A stretch of 64,000 nucleotides of DNA, taken from the NCBI GenBank assembly GCA_025800345.1, contig JAOXSB010000238.1:1-64000 (forward strand), in the 5' to 3' direction. The position numbers were made by a program, and so were the translations under genes. The notes below the pieces were generated by a model that was not told the DNA's origin, did not search any database, and saw only the letters and a list, made by a program, of their open reading frames with translations. Below are positions 26,150 to 36,035 of this stretch, piece after piece (positions within the stretch are counted from its first letter, which is position 1; the number at the start of each line of letters is the position of its first letter). The DNA comes from Mangrovicoccus sp. (GTDB lineage: Bacteria; Pseudomonadota; Alphaproteobacteria; Rhodobacterales; Rhodobacteraceae).

Positions 26150-27343
26150 TTAGAAACGCTGCCAGGCCCGGCCGAATTGAATATAAACCACGGTGTCTTC
26201 GGGGCCACGGGCGATATCGATGCCCACATCCACCCCAAGCGCCCGGGCGATGCGATAGCGAAACCCGGCCCCGTAGATGAATTTCAAATCACCATCGCCA
26301 GGGTAATCAGCATCAACCCAGCCCGAGCCGACAAAGCCCACCGCCCGCCAGCGTTTGGCAAGGGCATAGCTACCTTCCAATTCTACCGAGATCGCAGTGT
26401 CCCCTTGATAGCGATTTGCGGGAATGCCCCGCAGGTCAATCGCGGGCAGCAGGTAAAATGGCACGGTGCCGGTCACATGATCTGCGGCGAATTTTCCCCC
26501 AAGGGTCAGCTGATCGCTCGGGCTGGTATAGGAAAAGACTGACAGGCCCGCCCGGGTGAAATCCACCTCGCTATCTTCGCCATCGGTGAAACGCACCGCC
26601 GAAAGCCGGGCGCTGGTGCCGCTGCCAGGAGAGAATTCATTATCCAGCCCCGCGTAATCTAGGATCAGCCCCACACCGGACAGCTCGGATTTCAGCGATG
26701 GCGGCAGAAGCGGGTTGGGCGGGCTATCGGTTAGCGCCACATCCAGGTTTTGATAGCGTAGGGTGCCGCCCGCATACCATTGGCTTTGGCCCAGCCGATA
26801 CGTGGCGGTAAGCCCGCCCAGAAGCCCATCAAAATTGTAGGTGCTGGGATAAGAGTCGCCGGTGAAGAAATCCAAATTCACATCCGCTTGGGACAGATAG
26901 CCAGAAAGCTTGAGCCGCCCGGCAAAATAAGTGCCGTTATGCATCCCCCCATAGGCTTTGGAGCCATTGCCTGTGGCCACCCCGCCAATGGCGGTGACGC
27001 TGGGCGGGGTGTCTGTGGCCGGATTGCCCTGCCCCACAAAGGCAAACATCAGCCCAAGGCCGCCCCCCACCGCCGGTTCCGACAAGATCACGGGCACTGG
27101 AATGAACCCGCCCCGTGCCAACCATTGCGACGCGTCAAAGGCACCGTCTTCGGGATCAATAAAGTTGCGCTGCCACCAGTTGAGCGGTTCCGCCTGGGCC
27201 ATGGAGGCCGCGCTGATGGTGCCCAAAAGGCCTGCGCTGAGCCATCTTCCCAGGGCGCGCAATTGGCGGGTGGAGAAAAGAGCTTTGCCGTGGCTCGGCA
27301 CCAAGGCCAAAGCGCTGCGGAGGGGCGTTATCTGCATCGTCAT
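26150..27343 (-). CDS. BamA-like outer-membrane barrel protein without POTRA domains
   Basis: About 397 residues. A signal-like stretch (LSAGLLGTISAASMAQA) is followed by a surface-antigen barrel rich in alternating aromatic strands. It includes PVPVILSEPAVGGGLGLMFA near the start, and ends in VVYIQFGRAWQRF with a terminal Phe as BamA recognises. The family is the D15/surface-antigen (Bac_surface_Ag) barrel. No POTRA repeats precede it, so it is not a BamA or TamA itself. The start is uncertain: an in-frame ATG at 27343 gives a long but plausible leader, and ATGs extend to 27478. Its role in the outer membrane is unknown. Confidence 0.75.
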   Translation of the reverse strand: MTMQITPLRSALALVPSHGKALFSTRQLRALGRWLSAGLLGTISAASMAQAEPLNWWQRNFIDPEDGAFDASQWLARGGFIPVPVILSEPAVGGGLGLMFAFVGQGNPATDTPPSVTAIGGVATGNGSKAYGGMHNGTYFAGRLKLSGYLSQADVNLDFFTGDSYPSTYNFDGLLGGLTATYRLGQSQWYAGGTLRYQNLDVALTDSPPNPLLPPSLKSELSGVGLILDYAGLDNEFSPGSGTSARLSAVRFTDGEDSEVDFTRAGLSVFSYTSPSDQLTLGGKFAADHVTGTVPFYLLPAIDLRGIPANRYQGDTAISVELEGSYALAKRWRAVGFVGSGWVDADYPGDGDLKFIYGAGFRYRIARALGVDVGIDIARGPEDTVVYIQFGRAWQRF

Positions 27344-27567
27344 TCGCAACTGATCACTCGCTGTTCGATCTGTCATTGCGTCAGATGCCATGGGAAAAAA
27401 GCCAGTTTCTGCCAAACCGCTGCGCCTTTCTTGTGACCAAATGACATGTTTTGCGGCGCAGGGGCCTGTCCGGCCCATTGATTGGGTGGCGGGAAAGCGT
27501 TAAGTTTTTCAATCATCGGCGCGGAGCAATGCCAAACTTATAAGGGCTTATAAGGAATTGTAATTTC

Positions 27568-28494
27568 ATGCAGTTTTCAAGTTTGCGCGCGGTGGACGAC
27601 ATTGATGAACTGTTTCCAGAAACCCCCGATTGGGAAACAGATGTGAAACAGATGAGCCGCGGGGCTTTGGGGTATCGCGAGACGATATTATCGCTGCCGG
27701 GGGTGGAAATTTCCTGGGAATATCTCGCGCAGAAGATCCGCAGTTATCAATGGATGCAAAAAACCGGCTTTTTCATGGGCATGGCCTGTGATGCGCAGGT
27801 GCTTCCGGTCTGGAAAGGCAATGAGGTCTCGCCTAAACAGGTTTTGGTTTTTGGCAATGGTGAGCAGGATGTGATCCTGTATCCGGGCACGCGGGTTTTA
27901 AATGTCTATATCGCGCCGGAATTGGCTGAGCCTGCCGGGTTGATGCATGTGGCGCCGGGGCTTTGGAACACCCATCCTTTTGCGCTGCGCCGTTTTATCG
28001 ATGTGTGCCGCCGAGAAACCAAAGGTCTGGGGCAGACGCGCCAGGCGACACTGCTCGAGAAAGCCCGCAGCATTCGTTTGGCCGATTGGATTACCGAAAC
28101 GGTGCCGACGGTATTGGACAGCCCCACCGGCATTATGCCGGGAAATAGCTATAAGATCTTTCGCCGCGCCGAAGCGATCCTAGAGGCCGAAGGCTGGTGC
28201 GAGGCGCGTCATATCGATGATATGGCCAAGGCCTTGGATGTGCCCCGCCGCAGCTTGCATCGGGCCTTTAAGGATTGGAGCGGGCTTGGGCCGAAAGGCT
28301 ATATACGGCTGGTGCAGCTACATAATTTCCGGCGCAATCTGAAAACTCTTCAACAAGAAAGCAGCGTGACCGCGGCGGCAATTGATGCGGGATTTGATCA
28401 TTTGGGTCGGGCCGCACGCTATTATCAGGAGCATTTCGGGGAATTGCCCCGGCAAACCCGCGAACGCCAAAGCACATCAGCGCTCGCCAGTTAG
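27568..28494 (+). CDS. AraC-family transcriptional regulator
   Basis: A 308-residue protein. A C-terminal AraC/XylS DNA-binding domain lies at about 205-300 (DDMAKALDVPRRSLHRAFKD, then GLGPKGYIRLVQLHNFRRNL and DAGFDHLGRAARYYQEHFGE). The N-terminal ~190 residues form an effector domain that I do not recognise; no clear cupin histidines are visible. ATG 27568 follows AAGGAA. The gene ends 3 bases before the stop of the convergent hydrolase operon, so it is the obvious candidate regulator for those genes, though this is inference from proximity. It is divergent from the BamA-like gene. Confidence 0.88.
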   Translation: MQFSSLRAVDDIDELFPETPDWETDVKQMSRGALGYRETILSLPGVEISWEYLAQKIRSYQWMQKTGFFMGMACDAQVLPVWKGNEVSPKQVLVFGNGEQDVILYPGTRVLNVYIAPELAEPAGLMHVAPGLWNTHPFALRRFIDVCRRETKGLGQTRQATLLEKARSIRLADWITETVPTVLDSPTGIMPGNSYKIFRRAEAILEAEGWCEARHIDDMAKALDVPRRSLHRAFKDWSGLGPKGYIRLVQLHNFRRNLKTLQQESSVTAAAIDAGFDHLGRAARYYQEHFGELPRQTRERQSTSALAS

Positions 28495-28496
28495 GC

Positions 28497-29477
28497 TTAG
28501 GGCCAGATCCCATCGATGAAGCGGCTGTAATCCTCCCAAGCGGCCTCGGATTCCGGCAGCTCTTGGACTTGGAACACATGCCACATGCCTTCGTAAACCA
28601 TCAGATCCACAGGCACTTGGGCTGCGCGCAAGGCGCGTTGCAGCCGGGCCGCCCCGGACAAGAATAGATCGCGTGTACCTGTGGTGATGAAGATCGGCGG
28701 CAGATCGGGGCTGAAATCGCCATAAATCGGCGAGGGCCCCGGATCGGTTAGGGGCAGATCACCGGCATAGGTCTGGGCCGCGAGGGACAGGTTTTTGTCA
28801 TAGACGATGATCGGATCTAGATCGCGCAGGGTGATATTGCTGTCGCCGGTGTCGGAAATATCCACCCAAGGTGATAGCAGCGCCGCCCCCGCTGGCATGG
28901 GCAGCCCGGCCGCATCCATGGCTTGAAGCACCGATAGGATCAGCCCGCCCCCTGCGCTATCGCCGCTGAAAATCACCTGATCGGGCCTGTAGTCTTTGAG
29001 AATTTCACCATAGACGTCAAGCACATGGTCCCGTGCGGCTGGGAAAGGCGCTTCCCAGGCCAAAGGATAATCCACCGCTAGGATTTTGGTTTTCGCCGCA
29101 TGGGCGGCAGGTAGCGAGGCCGTGAGTGTCGAGTGCGGCGAGAAAAACGCATGCGCCCCCCCATGGATATGCAAGATCACCCGATCCGCCCGCGCCGGGT
29201 CAAGGTTTTCCGGGGTTATCCAAAGCTGCGTGCGCCCGGCGATCTCAACCTCTTCCAGGGTGGCGGGCAAACGCGCCAAAGCGGCCTTCCCATCGGCGAT
29301 CGCGGCCTCCTCTAGGGCGGCATTGATCGCGCTTAGATCCCCTTGGATCTGATCCACCGGCGCTGTGTCCAAAAGCGCCTGGGCCGCCTCGGGGCTTAGG
29401 GTCCCGGGAAGGTCCTGCGCCAAGCTGGGCGAGGTTGCCAGAAGGGCAAGGAGCACTGCATGGGGGAGTGTTTTCAT
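28497..29477 (-). CDS. Exported alpha/beta hydrolase, hormone-sensitive-lipase-type esterase
   Basis: A 326-residue esterase. A signal peptide is present (MKTLPHAVLLALLATSPSLA). HIHGGAHAFFS provides the HGG oxyanion motif, and IFSGDSAGGGLILSV contains the nucleophile Ser of GDSAG. A late Asp (TGTRDLFL) and His (GMWHVFQV) complete a triad. This is the HSL (esterase IV) family, acting on short-chain esters, here in the periplasm. ATG 29477 has AAGGAG upstream. It is the third gene of an operon with the phosphotriesterase-like and dimethylformamidase-like genes (30-base gap). Substrate unknown. Confidence 0.9.
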   Translation of the reverse strand: MKTLPHAVLLALLATSPSLAQDLPGTLSPEAAQALLDTAPVDQIQGDLSAINAALEEAAIADGKAALARLPATLEEVEIAGRTQLWITPENLDPARADRVILHIHGGAHAFFSPHSTLTASLPAAHAAKTKILAVDYPLAWEAPFPAARDHVLDVYGEILKDYRPDQVIFSGDSAGGGLILSVLQAMDAAGLPMPAGAALLSPWVDISDTGDSNITLRDLDPIIVYDKNLSLAAQTYAGDLPLTDPGPSPIYGDFSPDLPPIFITTGTRDLFLSGAARLQRALRAAQVPVDLMVYEGMWHVFQVQELPESEAAWEDYSRFIDGIWP

Positions 29478-29507
29478 CAAATGGGTCTCCTTGCCCTGGG
29501 TGGTTGC

Positions 29508-30782
29508 TTAGATTGCCGACAGCAGTCTTGCTGGATTGTTCACGGCAATATCTGTCAGCGCCTCGTCACTCACGCCCACGTTTTTCAGCAGTGGCAGCGC
29601 ATAGTTGTGCACCCGGGTGAACCCGTGTCCGCCAAAGCTGCGCATGTGGATCTTGCTGTAACAATCCTGGCTCAGCACGATCTGCTTGGAATAGCCTTCC
29701 TGGATCAGGAAATAGATCATCGCCAGCATCTCGGCGTCGTTGTCGCCGGCCTCGCCTTCGAATGCGTTGGGGCGGCCATCGTCCAGCAGGAATTCGAACA
29801 GCTCAAAGCCCATATTGGTCGAGAACGTGTCAAAGCTGAGGATGAACCCGTGATCCAGGATCTTCTTGTAGAAATCCAGATCGACCGAGACCCGCTCGCC
29901 CGGCGATTTGACAATGCGGTGCAGGTCATAGTTCACGATGTACCGCTGGATATGGGCAAAGACTGTGCGCTCCGGCTGACAATCCCAACTCAGCAGGTCG
30001 GCATGCATCTGTTCGGCCAGGGCCTGATCGGCCTTCGCGCCGTGGTGGATGGTGTAGCAGTACCCGGTTTCCCGCTGCGCCGCGATCGACGCACGCGCCG
30101 CGCGTTTTTCATTTTCGTTCCAGCTGTTCGGGGCCGTCTTGTGGTGCCCGGCCTTGACGCCGGAATGGCCGAACCCGTCCATGCAGTGCCCCACAAAGGT
30201 CTTGGCCAATTCGGCCTCGGACATCTCCAGCGCCTCGTCATGCCAGAACAGTTCGTCCCCACCATACAGGCCGGTCGAGCAAACGATGTTCACATCCGAA
30301 TCCTCGGAAATGCCGCGCAGAACCTCGTGATATTCCGGACCTTGCGCCTTGCCCCAGGGCGACACTTCCAAGATCGACTGACCCCCGGCGGCCTTGTAGG
30401 CTGCCAGTTCGCGCAGCATCAGATTGCGGTCGCGCAGCGACCAGGCATCGCGGCTAAACACGAACCCACCCATGTTCAGATAGGCCAGATCCTCCATCCG
30501 CACCGGATCTTCGGGATCGGGCGCCATGAACTTTTCTTTGTCGATCTTGGCAAACATCGGCTTGGTTTCTTCGAAATACCCGGTGAAGTCCGAATAGATA
30601 TGTTCATGCATCAGGGTCGACCCCAGATCCCCCGCGGGGATCGGCCCGCGCACGGTCATGATCGTGCCAGCGCCAGGATCGCTGGCAGCCAAAAGCGGGC
30701 TTGCACTGGCGGCAAGGGCGGTGGCGCTTAAGGCCGCCGCAGATTCCAGAAATTCCCGGCGGGATTGTTTAAAGTCACTCAT
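29508..30782 (-). CDS. Tat-exported phosphotriesterase-family metallohydrolase
   Basis: A 424-residue protein of the phosphotriesterase/amidohydrolase superfamily. A Tat leader (SRREFLESAAALSATALAA) precedes TLMHEHIYSD, whose HxH binds the first metal of the TIM-barrel site. Later histidines fit the remaining ligands (YTIHHGAK near 235 and FAHIQRYI near 260), as does the final Asp in VLSQDCY. Family members hydrolyse phosphotriesters, lactones or amides. The sequence is longer than bacterial PTE/PLL lactonases by about 70 residues. The gene lies between two other exported hydrolases in one operon (gaps 30 and 42 bases). Confidence 0.82.
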   Translation of the reverse strand: MSDFKQSRREFLESAAALSATALAASASPLLAASDPGAGTIMTVRGPIPAGDLGSTLMHEHIYSDFTGYFEETKPMFAKIDKEKFMAPDPEDPVRMEDLAYLNMGGFVFSRDAWSLRDRNLMLRELAAYKAAGGQSILEVSPWGKAQGPEYHEVLRGISEDSDVNIVCSTGLYGGDELFWHDEALEMSEAELAKTFVGHCMDGFGHSGVKAGHHKTAPNSWNENEKRAARASIAAQRETGYCYTIHHGAKADQALAEQMHADLLSWDCQPERTVFAHIQRYIVNYDLHRIVKSPGERVSVDLDFYKKILDHGFILSFDTFSTNMGFELFEFLLDDGRPNAFEGEAGDNDAEMLAMIYFLIQEGYSKQIVLSQDCYSKIHMRSFGGHGFTRVHNYALPLLKNVGVSDEALTDIAVNNPARLLSAI

Positions 30783-30824
30783 GGGGGAAGTCCTTGATGT
30801 AAGCGATAAGAGGTTAGCGCGGCT

Positions 30825-32609
30825 TTAGCCTTGGCTGTTTGTGTAGCGTTTCAGCACGTTATGGGTGATCTGCTGGGTGGTGCGATCGCCCCATTTCAGA
30901 CCGAGATACCAATAGACTGTGCCTGCGCAGAAAATCTCGCCCTTGCCTTTCGGGGCGACCACGATCTGCGCCGAGCCATAGCGGTATTTGTCAACGGTTT
31001 CGGTCTCTTCATTGCCCTCGATGGAGCGGGCGTAATAGCGCGCATAAAAATCGCCCGTGCCCAGGGCCAATACCGCGTCGCCTGCCCCGCCGGTGGAATG
31101 CTGATCCACCATGCCCGGGGTCACGGCGAGGATCTCGGTTCCTTCAAGCGGGCCGTGTAGCTCGCTGGGATAAGGCAGGCCATAACGGATGGTGTAATCC
31201 ACGCTGTCGGTCTCATAGCCGACAATGCATTCCTCCATGCCGAATGTATCGCCATAGAGCAGCGCGGTGCCTTCAAAGGCCCAATGTTGCGGGCGATAGA
31301 TCGTAAAGCCCCCAGAAGAGCGCGGCGAGGCCCCATCATAGGCCGCGTAAATCCCTTGCAAGCCGGTGACCGAAAAGCTTTGAGCTGCTGGGCGCGCGAT
31401 GCTGGCATGTTCCCAAATCGTGGTCAGCAAATGGGCGCGGTCGGTGCCCGCCACGGGATCTTTGTCATCGGCGGCGACTTTATAGCAAACCTGCTGGCGG
31501 CCATTCTCGCCTTCATACCGCACTTGCCAAAGCATATTGGCGGCAAAGCGGGCCAGATTGCCCCCCGCTTCCACAAAGGCATCTAAGGCATCGCGTTGAT
31601 CCCAAGACCAATATTCATCATGGCCGGTGATCACCAAACAATCATAGCCATCGAGCACCCCATCAACCCGGCCCAGATCGGTTTGATCGATATAGTCCAT
31701 CTCATAGCCGTTTTCCTCGGCCCAGATGGCAAAGGGGCGGTTGTCGAGGGCCCAGCCGGCGGAATTGGCCCCCCAGCAATAGCCCATCATCAGCGGATAG
31801 CCCGGGGCAGGCTGGGCGGTGTAGCCTGGCTCGTTCTTATAGCGGATGCGTTCGGGCAAAGTGTGCAGATAGGGGAAATTCTCTGGAGCGACCCAAAAGC
31901 CGCGCTCAAAGGGGCGCTCAAAGGACAGATGCGGCGATGGCCCGACACCGTCTTCCCCATGGGCGCCGAGATAGTAATTTGCCCCGCCCCACATATTATA
32001 GGCCTGGGTGGTGGCGGTGGTCAGCATATAGGCGATCTTGGCTTTGCCGCTGCCGCGCAGCACAAACCCTGCCTCGCTGACTTTGGTCTCGCCATTCTGG
32101 TTGACCGTCAGCTCGATGATATAGACCCCCGAACGCCAGGCATCATCCACGGGAATTTCCGCCAGAACCGGCCAGCCGCAGCCATTGGCATAAGCATCTG
32201 CTGGGGTCTCGGTATAGACGCCTTTCACCCCTTTGGCCTCGAACACCGTCTGTGCTTGCGGCCCGTCGCGCCACACATGGATGTCAAAGCTCTCCGCGGT
32301 GGTCGACGCGTGCAGTTTCACGGTCTCGCCGCTGGCATAGCTCATGGCATCGCAATAGCCATAGATTTCCAGGAAAGTCGGATCATTGGCGGACATCTCG
32401 TAAAATGCCAGATCAATCCCCCGCCAACCTTGGGGCATACGCCAAGTGGAGGGGCCAGAAGAAAGCGGGCCAGGATCCCGCAGGCCATGGGTTTGTGATG
32501 CCCCTGCCGCCAAGGGCATCACAGCGCTTGCCGCCACCCCCGTTGCCAAAAGCGCCCGGCGGGTGCCATCCACCGATTGCGGCTTATCTGCGTTGGATTT
32601 ATCGCTCAT
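30825..32609 (-). CDS. Tat-exported N,N-dimethylformamidase large-subunit-like protein
   Basis: A 594-residue protein with a Tat leader (GTRRALLATGVAASAVMPLA). The middle holds LDGYDCLVITGHDEYWSWDQ; GHDEYWS corresponds to the His-x-Glu iron-site segment of dimethylformamidase DmfA2, whose other ligands are tyrosines. DmfA2 is longer (about 760 residues) and cytoplasmic with a small alpha partner; no small-subunit gene is seen here. Homologues with this domain are widespread and mostly uncharacterised, so the substrate may be another amide. ATG 32609 follows AAGAGGAT; the frame extends to 32822 without recognisable sequence. It is first in a three-hydrolase operon. Confidence 0.78.
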   Translation of the reverse strand: MSDKSNADKPQSVDGTRRALLATGVAASAVMPLAAGASQTHGLRDPGPLSSGPSTWRMPQGWRGIDLAFYEMSANDPTFLEIYGYCDAMSYASGETVKLHASTTAESFDIHVWRDGPQAQTVFEAKGVKGVYTETPADAYANGCGWPVLAEIPVDDAWRSGVYIIELTVNQNGETKVSEAGFVLRGSGKAKIAYMLTTATTQAYNMWGGANYYLGAHGEDGVGPSPHLSFERPFERGFWVAPENFPYLHTLPERIRYKNEPGYTAQPAPGYPLMMGYCWGANSAGWALDNRPFAIWAEENGYEMDYIDQTDLGRVDGVLDGYDCLVITGHDEYWSWDQRDALDAFVEAGGNLARFAANMLWQVRYEGENGRQQVCYKVAADDKDPVAGTDRAHLLTTIWEHASIARPAAQSFSVTGLQGIYAAYDGASPRSSGGFTIYRPQHWAFEGTALLYGDTFGMEECIVGYETDSVDYTIRYGLPYPSELHGPLEGTEILAVTPGMVDQHSTGGAGDAVLALGTGDFYARYYARSIEGNEETETVDKYRYGSAQIVVAPKGKGEIFCAGTVYWYLGLKWGDRTTQQITHNVLKRYTNSQG

Positions 32610-32924
32610 TGCTATCCTCTTTGCTGAGCTGCTTGGGCTGATCCTTGGCGCACTGGCGACAAACGCGCTGCGCGCGGCCATCGCATCGATCAGGATCACC
32701 TGGTCTTTTGAGGGCTTTGGTAGCGAGAGCATGACGCAGCGCGAAAGCCAGTTTCTGCCAAGGATGAAAAACTTATGGGAGCCGCGCCAATTTGCGCGTT
32801 TCGGCAGGGCGGTGACAGGCAAGGGATATGGCCCGATCAGCCATGGCCAAGCGCGGAGGGGCCTTGGTTAAGGGGCAGGTAATGCCCACGCCAAACCCGC
32901 CCCCACCCGCTTGCACGAACGGGC
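32610..32924. other. Intergenic region upstream of the hydrolase operon
   Basis: About 315 bases between the start of the dimethylformamidase-like gene and the end of the RND pump gene. I see no convincing gene or RNA. It should hold the hydrolase operon's promoter, but no sigma70 or operator motif stands out. Confidence 0.4.
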
Positions 32925-35900
32925 TTAGGCCTGCGCCGTGCCCGCTTTGCGATTGCCAAACAGATCATGCGAGATCAGCAAAAGCGCGGGCATCAATAGC
33001 AGCATAAGGGCGGTGCCAAAGAGCTCGCCAAAGGCCAGAGAGGCCGCGGCTGGGATCAGATATTGCGCTTGTTCCGAGCTTTCCGTGAGCAGCGGTAAAA
33101 GCCCGATCACAGTGGTGGCGGTGGTTAGGAAAATCGCCTGAAACCGGCTCAGGGCGGCCTTATGTGCCGCCTCCGCCGCCGCCATCCCCGTTTCTCGCAA
33201 ATCGCGATAACGGGTGAGCATCACCAGACTGTCATTGACCACCACCCCAGCCAGGGCGAGCATTCCGAAAAAGGAAAACAGCGACAGGGGCAAGCCCATG
33301 ATCAAATGCCCGACTGCCGCACCGATAAAGCCAAAGGGAATAATCGCCAGGATCAGCAAGGGCTGCCCATAGGATTTCAGCGGCACCGCCATGAGCACAT
33401 AGATCAGCACCACTGCCAAAAGCAGCGCCCGTTTCAGCCCGCCTTGGATCTCGTTGATCTCTTCTAGCTCGCCGCCGCCTTTCAGTTCCACCCCGGGATA
33501 GATCTCCCCCAAGCTGTTGCCAAAGCCTTCAAAGATCGCTTGGGCCACCTCTTGCGGGGCCACTTGGCTGCGATCGATTGTGGCGGAGACCGTGTTCACC
33601 AGCTTGCCGTTGAAACGCTGCAACTCCCCCGGAACATAACCGCCATCAATTTCCGCCACGGCAGAGAGCGGCAACCACGCCCCGCCGCTGCTGCGGATCC
33701 GGGCGCCCAAGACATCCCCAATCTCGTCTCGGGCACCGTCCTCTAGACGCAAGATCACTTTCATCTCGCGCCCATCGCGCTGAATTTTCTGCACCTCGGC
33801 CCCGCCAAACCCCAGGCCGACCTGCCGCGCCAGACTTTCCGGGGTAAAGCCCAGGCCAATGGCATCTGGTTTCAAGCGCAGGGCCAATTGTGGCTGCCCC
33901 CCGGCCAGGCTGTCGCGGATGTTGTCGACCCCAGCAATCTGGGACAGCTCGGCGCGCAGCACCGCACTGGCAGCGCGCAATTGATCGGGATCTTTGCCGA
34001 ATAGTTGCAAGGTGAAACCGCCTGCCAATTCCTCGGCGGCAGTGAATTGCTGCTCGGTGGTGCCGGGCAAGCGCCCCACCCTTTCGGCCCAGGCTTTGGT
34101 GATCTCTTGGGCCCCCAGCCCCGCGCGCTCGGCCGGGGATGTGAGCTCGGCCCACATCTGCGCGGTTTGCGCATTTGAGATCAGGAAGAACATCGACCGG
34201 ATCGGTTCTGATTTGAGCCCATGGGCCGCCGCCAGTTCCGCTGAGAGTGCCGTGCCCTCTGCCTCAATCCGTTCCAGATTGTCTTTGGTCAGCGCAAAGG
34301 GCGCGCGGGCATCCATTTCCAAGGCGACGGTGATCACCTGGCCGGGGATATCGGGGAAAAACACCGTTGCGATACGTCCTTTGGCGATCAAACCCAGCCC
34401 CAAAATCGCCGCCGCCAGAAAACATAGCAGCGCCGCATAGCGATGGGTCAAGGTCAGCCTAAGCAGCTTTTGATACGGGCCATCGCGAAACCAAAATAGC
34501 CCCCCGCGGGCGAGGTTTTGCACCCGCGCCCAAAGTTTCAATAGCCCAGAGCGCGGCGCTGTGCCGATGGGGATCGCGGCCAAATGCGCGGGCAGGATGA
34601 ATTTGCTTTCAAACAGAGAAAACAGCAGCGCCAAAATCACGATGCCCGAAAAGCTGGCCAGAACCTTGCCCAGGGCGTTGTCGATCATCAGCATGGGGAA
34701 AAAGGCGGCAATCGTGGTGGCGACCCCGAAAATCGTGGCCAGGGCAACTTTATGCACGCCCGCCTCGGTGCCCGTGATGGGATCGCGATTGTGCTGGCGT
34801 TCTTCAAAGACGCTTTCGCCGACCACCACCGCATCATCGACCAAAATTCCCAATGCGATGATCAAGCCGAAAGTGGTCACATCATTGAGCGAGTAATCCA
34901 CCCATGCGCTGCCCGAGACGGCCAAAGCGCCGGCCACGGAAATGGGAATGCCCATGGCTACCCAAAAGGCCAAGCGAACATCCAAAAACAGCGACAGCAT
35001 GATCACCACCAGGATCAACCCTTGGATACCATTGCTGGACAGCAGGGCCAGACGTTCCGAGATATAGCGGCTGCTATCGCCCCAAATGCTGACCTCGACC
35101 CCTTGAGGCAGGCGCTCTTCAAAACTGGCCAGGCTCTCGCGCACGGTTTTGGAAATGGTCAGCAGGTTTTCCTTGCGGCCCACTAGGATTTCCATCCCAA
35201 CCGTGGGGGCGCCATTGAAGCGAAACAGCACATCGGCGGATTGAAAATCTTCGCTGATCTGGGCGATATCCCCCATCAGCACATCGCGGCCATCGGGGCG
35301 TTCGATGATGGGAATGGCGGCAAACTCGCTGGGATAGCGCGCTTGGCTATCGGCGCGTAAGAACACTTTGCCGCCCTGGGTGCGCAGGCTGCCCGCTTGG
35401 AATTCCAGCGAGCGTTCTTGGATCCGCGCCACCACTTCATCAGGGGTCATGCCCAAGTGTTGCAGCCGCAAAGGATCAAGCGACAGGCGCATTTCCCGGG
35501 GCAACAACCCCCAAGCTTTGATCCGGGAAAGCTCTGGCTGATCCAGCAAGTTCCGACGCAGATCTTGGGCCAAGCGCTGCAAGGTCACCTCATCGGCATC
35601 CCCATGCAGATTGATGTAAAGCGCCGGAAGATCAAAGGGCGCGGCCTCGATCACCGGGCGTTCGGCCCGGCTTGGCAGATCGGGGATGGCGTCAATGCGA
35701 ATGCGCACCGCATCCAGCAATTGATCGAGATCCTTGGCCGAGGTTTTGCGCAGTGTGACCAGCGAAAACTCATCCCCAGAACGGGAACGGACCGAACGCA
35801 CCCCGTCGAGCCCTTCCAAAGCCCGCTCGATCCGCGCGGTGACTTGCTGGTCGATCTGAGCGGCGGTGGCATTGGGCAAGGCGGTAGAAATCTCGATGGT

Positions 35901-36035
35901 TTCCGCGGGAATGCGTGGAAAACCCTCGATCCGCATGCTCAGTGCGGTTTGCAGCCCCAAAAACAAGATCAGCGCCATCACCAGATTGGCGGCCACCGGG
36001 TTGCGGATGAACCATGCGGTCAAGCTCTGCATCAT
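32925..36035 (-). CDS. RND-family efflux pump inner-membrane transporter
   Basis: A 1036-residue AcrB/HAE-type protein with twelve helices and two large periplasmic loops. It shows FIRNPVAANLVMALILFLGL at the N-terminus, a helix-4 segment with VTTFGLIIALGILVDDAVVV (proton-relay Asp pair), and the second-half repeat LAVVLIYVLMAVPLKSYGQP. It lacks the FxxR-type drug signatures I could tie to a named pump. It resembles the metal/small-molecule RND permeases of alphaproteobacteria. It overlaps the membrane-fusion gene by four bases (ATGA), so both are made together. No outer-membrane TolC gene is adjacent. Confidence 0.93.
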   Translation of the reverse strand: MMQSLTAWFIRNPVAANLVMALILFLGLQTALSMRIEGFPRIPAETIEISTALPNATAAQIDQQVTARIERALEGLDGVRSVRSRSGDEFSLVTLRKTSAKDLDQLLDAVRIRIDAIPDLPSRAERPVIEAAPFDLPALYINLHGDADEVTLQRLAQDLRRNLLDQPELSRIKAWGLLPREMRLSLDPLRLQHLGMTPDEVVARIQERSLEFQAGSLRTQGGKVFLRADSQARYPSEFAAIPIIERPDGRDVLMGDIAQISEDFQSADVLFRFNGAPTVGMEILVGRKENLLTISKTVRESLASFEERLPQGVEVSIWGDSSRYISERLALLSSNGIQGLILVVIMLSLFLDVRLAFWVAMGIPISVAGALAVSGSAWVDYSLNDVTTFGLIIALGILVDDAVVVGESVFEERQHNRDPITGTEAGVHKVALATIFGVATTIAAFFPMLMIDNALGKVLASFSGIVILALLFSLFESKFILPAHLAAIPIGTAPRSGLLKLWARVQNLARGGLFWFRDGPYQKLLRLTLTHRYAALLCFLAAAILGLGLIAKGRIATVFFPDIPGQVITVALEMDARAPFALTKDNLERIEAEGTALSAELAAAHGLKSEPIRSMFFLISNAQTAQMWAELTSPAERAGLGAQEITKAWAERVGRLPGTTEQQFTAAEELAGGFTLQLFGKDPDQLRAASAVLRAELSQIAGVDNIRDSLAGGQPQLALRLKPDAIGLGFTPESLARQVGLGFGGAEVQKIQRDGREMKVILRLEDGARDEIGDVLGARIRSSGGAWLPLSAVAEIDGGYVPGELQRFNGKLVNTVSATIDRSQVAPQEVAQAIFEGFGNSLGEIYPGVELKGGGELEEINEIQGGLKRALLLAVVLIYVLMAVPLKSYGQPLLILAIIPFGFIGAAVGHLIMGLPLSLFSFFGMLALAGVVVNDSLVMLTRYRDLRETGMAAAEAAHKAALSRFQAIFLTTATTVIGLLPLLTESSEQAQYLIPAAASLAFGELFGTALMLLLMPALLLISHDLFGNRKAGTAQA

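Noticed and set aside
29460-30731. 423-codon plus-strand frame opposite the phosphotriesterase-like gene
   Set aside because: Antisense shadow of a gene with a Tat leader and metal-site motifs; the translated sequence matches no family I know.
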